Origin: UBA5972 sp002430125
Lineage (GTDB): Bacteria; Pseudomonadota; Alphaproteobacteria; Rhodobacterales; Rhodobacteraceae
Direction of reading: 5' to 3'
Assembly: GCA_937892915.1 (NCBI GenBank)
Contig: CALBIC010000107.1
Coordinates: forward strand, 1 to 8,226
DNA: 8,226 nt
The notes under the pieces were generated by a model. The model worked only from the letters and a program-made list of their open reading frames with translations. It was not told the origin of the DNA and ran no database searches. Position numbers and translations under genes: made by a program. Below are positions 1 to 6,283 of the stretch, piece after piece. The number at the start of each line of letters is the position of its first letter. The first letter of the stretch is position 1.

Positions 1-35
1 CGATTAGTCGATTAGTCGATTAGTCGATTAGTCGA
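1..35. repeat. Tandem 8-bp repeat, (CGATTAGT)x4 plus 3 bases
   Basis: Four perfect head-to-tail copies of CGATTAGT followed by CGA; the array touches the window edge, so its true length is unknown. Because 8 is not a multiple of 3, successive copies place TAG (plus strand) and TAA (minus strand) in all three frames, so the array cannot be translated through and is non-coding. It lies about 75 bp past the stop of the MttB-family gene. Next to it (41-52) is a second tiny tandem, GGTCGC twice. Between 36 and 108 I see no hairpin with a T-run, so no convincing intrinsic terminator for the operon. Confidence 0.9.
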
Positions 36-108
36 AGAAGGGTCGCGGTCGCGAAAAGAACTGTCAAACAAATTTTCAACAACAAACGTGAAAGACGCGG
101 CCCCCATA

Positions 109-1644
109 TCAACTTGGCGGAAACGACCCGCCCGCCTCTTTGTGGCGGGCAATATAGTCATCCAACCGCGCCGCGCGATCATCCGCACCGACGGGTGGCG
201 TAAAACCAGCCAAACGCTCTTGCCAAATGCTGGTCGCGCGTTCGTTTGCCGAAAGCGCGCCGTTCTCTGTCCACTGGCCGAAATTCGACCAATCGGCAAC
301 CAAGGGCTGATAGAAAGCGGTTTCATACCGATCCATCGTGTGCTGGGTCGCAAAGAAATGCCCGCCTGGTTCGACATCTTTCAAGGCAGCAAAGGCCATT
401 TCGGCCTCGTCCGCCACGGTGCGGGTCGCCAGTTCGGCGAATGTCTGGACCATCTCCATATCTGTCACCAGCTTTTCATAGCCAAGCGTTAACCCACCCT
501 CAAGCCAGCCCGCTGCGTGCACAACATAGGTGCCGCCAGCCAAAACCGCAGCCCACGTGCCAAGCTCGGTTTCATGTGCGCCCTGCGCATCCCCCATATT
601 CGAGGCTGAACCGGACGCTGTACGCCACGGCAGACCAATCCGCCGCGCCAATTGCCCCGATCCCAGCGTCGCTTTCACGTGTTCGGGGGTGCCAAACGCC
701 GGCGCGCCGGATTTCATATCAACCGACGAGGCAAAATTTCCGTACATCACAGGCGCGCCTGGGTTCACCAGTTGAGACAGCGTAATCCCGAACAGGCTTT
801 CGGCATGTTGCAACACCAATCCCCCCGCGACGGTTATCGGGGCCATCGCACCCATCAGGCAAAAAGGCGTGATGATCGAAAGCTGTCCGTTGCGGGCAAA
901 ATCAATAATGCCCTGCGCCATCGGGATATCCAACATGCGCGGCGAGTTGGTGTTGATGATGGTGAATGTATGTGGGTTTTTGCGAAACTCGGCATCCGAA
1001 AGCCCGTGCGCAATGGCCAGCATTTCAAAGCTTTCCAATACCTGGCCATGCCCCCGCGCGTAAACAAACGGGACTTTGGTGGAATTGGCGATTTGCACCT
1101 GTTTCAGATCGTAATGCCTGAATTGGATCGGAATATCCTGCGGTTCAACCACCGCCGTTTGCGTCGGCAATGCATCGAACGTTTCAATCAGTTGCACCAG
1201 TTCTTTGAAATCGTTCAGCGACCCGGGCCTGCGCCCGCGCAATCGATCCGATGCATGCGGGCATCCGCCCCCGGCGGAAAAATGCAGCATCCCCAGTTCC
1301 ATATGAACATTGCGCGCCGGATCAATTGCCTTCACCGTGATCGCCTTAGGTGCCGTTGAAAGGGCCGCTTCTACCATTTCCGGCCCAATGCGAACCATCA
1401 TGGTGGCATCGTCAACGATCGCCCCGCCTGCCTTGAAAATCGCGCGGGCCTCGGGTTCCATTACCTTTATGCCCAACTCGGACAGCACCCTTAACGCTGT
1501 CAGATGCAGGTTTTCAACCTCGTCCTCTGAAAACACGCCCTGCGGTGTGAACGGGTTTTTCAGGTTGCGGTAGTCAACCTTGCGCTTTGGGCCATCGGTT
1601 TCGTCACGTTGCTTGCGGCCGGCGCGCCCGCCCTCGCGCGCCAT
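109..1644 (-). CDS. Trimethylamine methyltransferase (MttB) family protein, non-pyrrolysine type
   Basis: A 511-residue protein of the MttB superfamily. Characterised members move a methyl group from a tertiary or quaternary amine to a corrinoid protein: MttB acts on trimethylamine and uses pyrrolysine, while MtgB acts on glycine betaine and lacks it. Family features seen are the N-terminal helix around residues 38-60 (FSEDEVENLH, then VLSELGIKV), SAGGGCPH at 123-130, the central TIM-barrel stretch NTNSPRMLD at 231-239, and SASNMGDAQGAHETE near 346-360. The frame is unbroken with no internal TAG, so it cannot be a pyrrolysine enzyme. No signal peptide or membrane segment is seen; it should be cytosolic. 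The ATG shares one base with the stop of the FAD-GcvT gene (TGATG) and has no clear Shine-Dalgarno, which suggests translational coupling. It is the last gene of the operon. The family call is firm; the substrate and methyl acceptor are unknown, and no corrinoid protein is encoded nearby. Confidence 0.88.
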   Translation of the reverse strand: MAREGGRAGRKQRDETDGPKRKVDYRNLKNPFTPQGVFSEDEVENLHLTALRVLSELGIKVMEPEARAIFKAGGAIVDDATMMVRIGPEMVEAALSTAPKAITVKAIDPARNVHMELGMLHFSAGGGCPHASDRLRGRRPGSLNDFKELVQLIETFDALPTQTAVVEPQDIPIQFRHYDLKQVQIANSTKVPFVYARGHGQVLESFEMLAIAHGLSDAEFRKNPHTFTIINTNSPRMLDIPMAQGIIDFARNGQLSIITPFCLMGAMAPITVAGGLVLQHAESLFGITLSQLVNPGAPVMYGNFASSVDMKSGAPAFGTPEHVKATLGSGQLARRIGLPWRTASGSASNMGDAQGAHETELGTWAAVLAGGTYVVHAAGWLEGGLTLGYEKLVTDMEMVQTFAELATRTVADEAEMAFAALKDVEPGGHFFATQHTMDRYETAFYQPLVADWSNFGQWTENGALSANERATSIWQERLAGFTPPVGADDRAARLDDYIARHKEAGGSFPPS

Positions 1645-4058
1645 CAGCGACGCATCACTAAGCCAGAAGGATCATAGGGCGAAGGCGGAATTACCCGTGC
1701 CTTGCGCCGCACCCCGACCACATGGATATCCAATTCAATGCCCTCAGCAGCGCAAGCCGGATCAACCAGCGCCAGTGCCAGTGATTTTTGCACATGATGC
1801 CCATAGCCGCCGGACGAGACATATCCAACCCGTTTGTCGCCTTGCCAAACCGGTTCATAACCGCTGGCATCGGCGTTTTCCGCCTCCACTTCAAGCGTTA
1901 CCAAAACTTTGGCCGCGGTTTTACCGTCGCGTTCGGCCAATGCTGCCTCGCGTCCGGCAAAGCCTGCTTTCTGCCAGTCAATCCAGCGGTCCATCCCGGT
2001 TTCACCCGGTGTATATTCCTGGCGGAACTCGGCAGACCAGACGCCGAAACTTTTCTCCAGCCGCAGCGAATTCATCGCGTAAAAGCCAAATTCGCGGATG
2101 CCCAGTTCAGCGCCTGCCTTCAGCAGGATTTCACGCAATGAAATATGTTCGGCAGCCGAACAGTTGATTTCATAGCCAAGCTCGCCACACACCGACATGC
2201 GCGCGACTTTGGCGCGGATCAGGCCCAGATCGATCGTTTGGCAGCCCATAAAGGGTAAGGCCGCATGGCTGACATCCTGATGGGTCAGACTGGCAAGAAC
2301 CTCGCGGGATTTTGGGCCGACCACCGCGAAACCAACTGTTGCATCCGAGATGTCGCGTACATCAACCCCGTCTTCAAGATGGTCGTGGAACCAGCGCATA
2401 TGCCATTCGCGCAGGTAATAACTGCCCATAAGCCAGTATGTTCCATCGCCCCAATTCAGCAACGTGAGATCACCCTTCAACTTGCCGTTCGGTGCCAGCA
2501 TCACCGCAAGACGGGCGCGACCCGATTTTGGCAGTTTGGTTGACATCATTCGATCAAGCCAAGCCTCGGCCTTTGGACCGGACACCTCATAGCGCGAGAA
2601 GCCCGAGATATCGAGCAGGCCAACGCCGGTCCGCACCGCATTCACCTCCTTCGCAACCTCGTCAAACGCGTTCGATCGTTTCAGTGTCGGCGTTTCCTTG
2701 AACCCCTTAGGGCCGAACATCAACGGCACTTCAAGTCCCCAACTGACGCCCCATTTACACCCCGCCGCATCCATCGCCGAATAAGCCGGGGCGCGTTTCA
2801 AGGGCCGCCCGGCTGGCAATTGTTCGTTCGGATAGGTCATCACAAACCGGCGCGAATAAAACTGCCCGGTGGTCTGGCGGATATATTCACGGTTCGAGGC
2901 AAACTCGCCGTAACGTGCAATATCCATCGCCCAGGCGTCTGCCTCGGTCTCGCCGTGGATCATCCATTCCGCTAGTGTTTTGCCAACTCCGCCACCTTGC
3001 AAAAAGCCCGCCATCACACCGCAGGCCAGCCAGTAATTGCGCAATCCGCGCACCGGCCCGACCAGGGGATTGCCGTCAGGCGAGAAGGTAAACGCGCCGT
3101 TCACCCAGTTCTTGATGCCGACATTTTCCAGCGCCGGATAGCGTTTATAGGCCATCATCAACTCGTTTTCGATCCGGTCGGTGTCTTCCTGGATCAGTTC
3201 AAAACCGTAGTTCCACGGCGCGCCGTCCATGTTCCAATGCTGGTGGTTGGTTTCATAAATCCCAATCAGAACGCCCTTTTGGTCCTGCCGCATATATGTG
3301 AACCCTTCCAGATCCACCGTCATCGGCACTTCGAAATCAAGTGCCGCGACTTCGGGGATTTCTTCGGTCACAAAATAATGGTGCGCCAGTGGCGAAACCG
3401 GCAGATCAAGCCCGGCCATCCGGCCGACTTGCTTGGCCCACAGACCCGCCGCATTGACCACATGCTCCGCGTGAATTTTGCCCTTTTCGGTAATCACATC
3501 CCACGTACCGTCCGCCCGCTGGTGCAAGCTTTCAACCTTGTTATGCTCAATAACCGTCGCACCCAACTTTTTCGCAGCGCCCGCATAGGCATGCACGGTG
3601 CCGGTCGTATCGATATACCCTTCACGGTCCGCCCACAGCCCGCCGATCACTCCGGTTGTGTCCATGATCGGGCATTTTTCCTTGATCTCGGCCGGGGTCA
3701 TCAGATGACAATCCTCGATGCCGATGGTTTGGAAAATCCGGTAGGCCGATTGCAGCCATTCCCAGCGGTTCGGATCGGCGGCCACCGTGATGCCGCCGGT
3801 CATATGCAGGCCGATGTTCTGGCCGGACTCGCGTTCAACTTCGGACAAAAGATCAATCGTATAGGCCTGCAAGGCGGCCATTGTCGGATCAGCGTTCAGC
3901 GCGTGAATGCCGCCCGCTGCATGCCAGCTTGACCCGGCTGTCAGAACCGAACGCTCGACCAAAGCCACGTCTTTCCAGCCGAATTTCGCTAGATGATACA
4001 GAACCGAGGCGCCAACAACCCCACCACCAATCACAACCACACGATAACTGTCTTTCAT
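1644..4058 (-). CDS. FAD-dependent oxidoreductase with C-terminal GcvT domain (dimethylglycine/sarcosine dehydrogenase-like)
   Basis: An 804-residue two-module enzyme, the usual size for bacterial sarcosine or dimethylglycine dehydrogenases. The N-terminal DAO-type FAD domain (about 1-370) has the dinucleotide motif GGGVVG at 11-16. SSWHAAG at 43-49 matches the segment whose histidine (here His46) carries covalent FAD in dimethylglycine dehydrogenase. A central linker domain follows (about 370-425), then a GcvT/aminomethyltransferase module (about 430-800). In it, LKGDLTLLN at 527-535 holds the conserved acidic residue (Asp530), GELGYE is at 625-630, and a LRLEK segment is at 665-669. Such enzymes oxidise an N-methyl group and pass the one-carbon unit to tetrahydrofolate. 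The substrate cannot be read from sequence; dimethylglycine, sarcosine or another N-methyl amine are all possible. The start is fixed by AGGAGG six bases upstream. It is third in the operon and overlaps the MttB-family gene by one base. Confidence 0.92.
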   Translation of the reverse strand: MKDSYRVVVIGGGVVGASVLYHLAKFGWKDVALVERSVLTAGSSWHAAGGIHALNADPTMAALQAYTIDLLSEVERESGQNIGLHMTGGITVAADPNRWEWLQSAYRIFQTIGIEDCHLMTPAEIKEKCPIMDTTGVIGGLWADREGYIDTTGTVHAYAGAAKKLGATVIEHNKVESLHQRADGTWDVITEKGKIHAEHVVNAAGLWAKQVGRMAGLDLPVSPLAHHYFVTEEIPEVAALDFEVPMTVDLEGFTYMRQDQKGVLIGIYETNHQHWNMDGAPWNYGFELIQEDTDRIENELMMAYKRYPALENVGIKNWVNGAFTFSPDGNPLVGPVRGLRNYWLACGVMAGFLQGGGVGKTLAEWMIHGETEADAWAMDIARYGEFASNREYIRQTTGQFYSRRFVMTYPNEQLPAGRPLKRAPAYSAMDAAGCKWGVSWGLEVPLMFGPKGFKETPTLKRSNAFDEVAKEVNAVRTGVGLLDISGFSRYEVSGPKAEAWLDRMMSTKLPKSGRARLAVMLAPNGKLKGDLTLLNWGDGTYWLMGSYYLREWHMRWFHDHLEDGVDVRDISDATVGFAVVGPKSREVLASLTHQDVSHAALPFMGCQTIDLGLIRAKVARMSVCGELGYEINCSAAEHISLREILLKAGAELGIREFGFYAMNSLRLEKSFGVWSAEFRQEYTPGETGMDRWIDWQKAGFAGREAALAERDGKTAAKVLVTLEVEAENADASGYEPVWQGDKRVGYVSSGGYGHHVQKSLALALVDPACAAEGIELDIHVVGVRRKARVIPPSPYDPSGLVMRR

Positions 4059-4063
4059 CGTCG

Positions 4064-4069
4064 CCTCCT
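4064..4069 (-). promoter_or_regulatory. Strong Shine-Dalgarno of the FAD-GcvT gene
   Basis: On the minus strand AGGAGG lies five bases before the ATG at 4058-4056. It is the only consensus ribosome binding site at an internal gene of the operon; the M24 and MttB-family starts rely on overlap with the preceding stop. This fits independent, probably strong, initiation of the FAD enzyme after the 93-bp gap. Confidence 0.8.
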
Positions 4070-4125
4070 AAATTTCATAGCCTAGCTTAGTTTGCGGAGT
4101 TTGACCGTGCTATCCAACCCTGAAC

Positions 4126-4142
4126 GCGACATTCAACGTCGC
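4126..4142 (-). repeat. Small hairpin in the only intra-operon gap
   Basis: GCGAC and GTCGC form a perfect 5-bp inverted repeat around a 7-base loop, starting 9 bases after the M24 stop codon in the direction of transcription. No T-run follows, so it is not a standard intrinsic terminator. It could protect the 3' end of the upstream message or be chance; a 5-bp stem is weak evidence. Confidence 0.3.
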
Positions 4143-4151
4143 AATCAATGC

Positions 4152-5402
4152 TCAGACATCTTCCCACGGAAAGCTGTCCAAACGTTCGCTGCCAGTTTCA
4201 GTAATCAGAACCTGCGTTTCCAACTTGATGCTTTCGCTACCCGCCTCGGCGATCAGGCTTTCAACGCACAGAACCATGCCCGGCTCAAACTGCCCCGAGG
4301 TCACACGATCCGACCAATCCACATGCAGTGGCACCACGGGCCATTCATCGGCCATACCAACGCCGTGCAACGCCAGTGAATACCGATAATCCTGATGCTT
4401 AGAGGGGATGCGCCATGAACGCGCGTTGAACTCGGCAAATTTAAGGCCCGGTTTCAACAGGTCGAAATTGTGACTGATCTGGTCCAAAGCTGTCGCATAT
4501 AGCCGCCGTTGCGTTGCGTTCATCGGCTGATAACCGCAAACCCAACTGCGGGAAATATCCGCGCAATACCCGTAGGGGCCGATCATATCGGTGTCAAAAC
4601 TGATCATCTCGCCGGCTTGCGCCTGACGGTCTGAACACTCCTTATACCAAGGGTTAGTGTTCGGCCCAGCCGTCAACAACTTGGTTTCCAGCCAATCGCC
4701 GCCCGAGCGGGCGTTTTCAAAATGTAAGTGCGCCCATAGTTCGCGTTCGGTCACGCCGGGCACCGAATGTTCATAAATCCGCGCCATTCCGGCCTCGCAC
4801 ACCCGAATGGTCCAGCGCATCAGTTCGATTTCTTCAGGCGATTTGATCGACCGCGCCTTTTCGGTCAACTCACCGCCCTCGACATAGGTAATCTGCCGCG
4901 CGCCGAGGGCTGCAAGGCCGGGTCCGTCCAGTTTATCGACCGCCACACGCATATTGCCGCCAGAATGTTCGCGCATCAGTTCAGCGATTTCATCGGCCCA
5001 ATCTTGCAGCTGCGCCGGCGCGCCGTCACCATATGCCATGAACATCCAGCCCTTGGCGGTCCGGATTTCATCAATCCCCGGCAATCCGGCATTCAGATGT
5101 TCACAGCCCTTGAATTCAAACATCACCGCCGGGCCATCGGCCAGAATGAGGGCGTAACGCAAGGGGTTATGCGCGGTCCAGACCTGCATGTTTGAGCTGT
5201 CAAACGCATAGCGGATGTTGATCGGGTCATAAAGCAACAACGCGCCAACATCATGTTCTGTCATGGCCGCCCGAAACCGACCCAGACGATAAGCGCGCGC
5301 CGCCGCAAGGGTTTCGCCGCTGACCGGGCTGATCAACGGCTTATTGGCCCCCTCGCTGTTCAGATAGGCCAGTTTACGGTCGTCTTTGAACGGCGTCGTC
5401 AC
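4152..5402 (-). CDS. M24-family metalloenzyme, DddP-like (peptidase/creatinase fold)
   Basis: A 416-residue protein with a creatinase-type N-terminal domain (about 30-180) and a C-terminal pita-bread catalytic domain (about 185-416). All five expected metal ligands are visible: Asp270 and Asp282 (FDTDMIG to CADISRSW), His346 (ALHGVG), Glu381 (CVES) and Glu395 (IKLE). As I recall the DMSP lyase DddP, its ligands are Asp295, Asp307, His371, Glu406 and Glu421. Spacing here is the same except one residue shorter in the last interval, and Asp352 sits at the place of its proposed catalytic Asp377. The N-terminal stretch LLLYDPINIRYAFDSSNMQ (56-73) also looks DddP-like. DddP is somewhat longer (about 447 residues), and M24 relatives include creatinase and ectoine hydrolase DoeA, so the reaction may be C-S or C-N cleavage rather than peptide hydrolysis. 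The start is GTG, overlapping the preceding stop by four bases (GTGA). The context of methyl-amine enzymes argues against simply calling it dddP. Confidence 0.85.
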   Translation of the reverse strand: MTTPFKDDRKLAYLNSEGANKPLISPVSGETLAAARAYRLGRFRAAMTEHDVGALLLYDPINIRYAFDSSNMQVWTAHNPLRYALILADGPAVMFEFKGCEHLNAGLPGIDEIRTAKGWMFMAYGDGAPAQLQDWADEIAELMREHSGGNMRVAVDKLDGPGLAALGARQITYVEGGELTEKARSIKSPEEIELMRWTIRVCEAGMARIYEHSVPGVTERELWAHLHFENARSGGDWLETKLLTAGPNTNPWYKECSDRQAQAGEMISFDTDMIGPYGYCADISRSWVCGYQPMNATQRRLYATALDQISHNFDLLKPGLKFAEFNARSWRIPSKHQDYRYSLALHGVGMADEWPVVPLHVDWSDRVTSGQFEPGMVLCVESLIAEAGSESIKLETQVLITETGSERLDSFPWEDV

Positions 5403-6187
5403 GCACTTCGCCCGTAAAAACCGATTTGCTCTTCAGGTGAAAACACCACTCCGGGGCGTTCATAGAACGAGAAAACCGAAATGATACGATCCTTTTTGCC
5501 AATAACCGGCGTCACGCGATGGGCGGTATTCTTGCCACGAAACACATTCAAAGTTCCGGGTGACAGGCTGATAATTTTTGCATCGGGGTCTTGGCCTGTC
5601 AGCAATCGTGCAACCCCGTCGTAATTCGGATCATCCTCGGTTCTAAGGTCGGTACGATATTCGAACCCACCCCCCTGTTCAGGGGCTTGCAACAGCAAGG
5701 TCGTGGTGAATTCAGACCGGTCAAAATGCCAGTTCAGCGCCTCGCCTTCATTATAGGCCATGGTGTTCACCCGCGCCAAAGGATCATCCATGGTATAAAG
5801 CACGGGCTTATCCATCGTCGCCGCCAGAAATGCCGCAAATTTCGGTAGTTCATATATTTGTGTTACAATCATCCCCTGCAACTGGTCGCCGCACAGCGTG
5901 TGGTTGATGGTTTCGCAAAGTGTCAGCGCCGGATGGTCCGCCGCCAGTCCGGGGATATCTTTGCGAAAATAAATGTTGTGCATCCGGGCATGGGTGAAGG
6001 CCTCGGTCGCCAGTTTTGGTTTCAGCTCGGCCACGGCTTTCGCAAGCGGCGTAGGCCGCAAAAAACCCGGCAGGTTGAACATGCCATCGCGGGCCAGATC
6101 GGCTTTGCAACGATCAACAAGGGCCAGCCATTCTGGGCTGTCCGGCCGATCAAGCGGGTAAAGGTCAAGGTCGATTAGGTCGCGCAT
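5399..6187 (-). CDS. 2-oxoglutarate/Fe(II)-dependent oxygenase, HalD/BesD-like fold, predicted hydroxylase
   Basis: A 262-residue cytosolic protein. The iron-binding facial triad is readable as His154-Phe-Asp156 (NWHFDRSEF) and a distal His223 (KNTAHRVTPV), with Arg234 just after it in the position expected to hold the 2-oxoglutarate carboxylate. Between them lie the jelly-roll strands TTTLLLQ (161-167), GGGFEYRTDLR (172-182) and SPGTLNVFRGKN (209-220). The overall pattern resembles proteins that automatic pipelines name HalD/BesD family halogenases. Real halogenases of that family replace the aspartate by glycine to leave room for chloride; this protein keeps Asp, so hydroxylation (or oxidative demethylation) is expected. 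The ATG is preceded by GGAGG. It is the first gene of the operon and faces the LysR gene, so it probably catalyses the first step. The substrate is unknown. The oxygenase call is firm; the subfamily is less so. Confidence 0.82.
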   Translation of the reverse strand: MRDLIDLDLYPLDRPDSPEWLALVDRCKADLARDGMFNLPGFLRPTPLAKAVAELKPKLATEAFTHARMHNIYFRKDIPGLAADHPALTLCETINHTLCGDQLQGMIVTQIYELPKFAAFLAATMDKPVLYTMDDPLARVNTMAYNEGEALNWHFDRSEFTTTLLLQAPEQGGGFEYRTDLRTEDDPNYDGVARLLTGQDPDAKIISLSPGTLNVFRGKNTAHRVTPVIGKKDRIISVFSFYERPGVVFSPEEQIGFYGRSA

Positions 6188-6192
6188 TTCAT

Positions 6193-6197
6193 CCTCC
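6193..6197 (-). promoter_or_regulatory. Shine-Dalgarno of the oxygenase gene
   Basis: On the minus strand GGAGG lies five bases before the ATG at 6187-6185, which fixes the start of the first operon gene. Confidence 0.75.
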
Positions 6198-6214
6198 GTT
6201 TATCCGTGCAGCCT

Positions 6215-6253
6215 AAAAGTGAAACGCGGCCTCTTGCAATGGGTTTCATTTTT
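6215..6253. promoter_or_regulatory. Candidate operator: 11-bp inverted repeat with one mismatch
   Basis: AAAAGTGAAAC (6215-6225) and GTTTCATTTTT (6243-6253) are inverted copies matching at 10 of 11 positions, separated by 17 bases; the arm centres are 28 bp apart. The pair lies in the middle of the divergent region, around the TTGCAA. It is not a textbook T-N11-A LysR box, but size and position fit a site bound by a LysR tetramer. The binding protein is inferred, not shown. Confidence 0.5.
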
Positions 6254-6274
6254 GGGGAGCATAAGAAAAACTAT

Positions 6275-6278
6275 GGGG
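6275..6278 (+). promoter_or_regulatory. Ribosome binding site deciding the LysR start
   Basis: GGGG five bases before the ATG at 6284 supports that start. The open frame extends upstream to a GTG at 6206, but this would add 26 residues without similarity to the family and run through the inverted repeat. Starting at 6284 gives the typical LPPLNALRAF beginning. Confidence 0.6.
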
Positions 6279-6283
6279 TAAAC

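Larger units (their letters stand above)
6188..6283. promoter_or_regulatory. Divergent intergenic control region, oxygenase operon / LysR gene
   Basis: These 96 bp separate the divergent starts and must contain the promoters of both the operon and the regulator unless these lie inside genes. Divergent placement is the classical arrangement for a LysR protein that controls its neighbour. A self-complementary TTGCAA at 6234-6239 could serve as a -35 element in either direction. On the minus strand it is followed after 16 bases by the poor -10 candidate TTTAGG. On the plus strand no good -10 is found at normal spacing. Core promoter positions are therefore uncertain; the inverted repeat listed separately is the clearest signal. 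Confidence 0.6.

Noticed and set aside
36..108. Intrinsic terminator after the operon
   Set aside because: GC-rich GGTCGC repeats are present but no stable stem followed by a T-run is found on the minus strand.
652..1359. Open frame of 235 codons on the plus strand opposite the MttB-family gene
   Set aside because: Shadow of the coding strand: Arg-rich, no motif and no ribosome binding site.
109..1644. Pyrrolysine-containing MttB
   Set aside because: The frame is continuous without an internal TAG codon, and the C-terminus ends in TGA, so pyrrolysine cannot be present.
2997..3932. Long open frame of 311 codons on the plus strand opposite the FAD-GcvT gene
   Set aside because: It lies wholly antisense to a gene with clear family motifs, has no recognisable domain and is rich in His, Arg and Pro as expected of a mirror frame in GC-rich DNA.
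4152..5402. Calling the M24 gene dddP outright
   Set aside because: Metal ligands fit, but the protein is shorter, the neighbours point to N-methyl compounds and I cannot run a tree.
6170..6183. Extra copy of the left-edge repeat (CGATTAG) in the oxygenase start region
   Set aside because: A single 7-base match inside codons for Leu-Ile-Asp; expected by chance.
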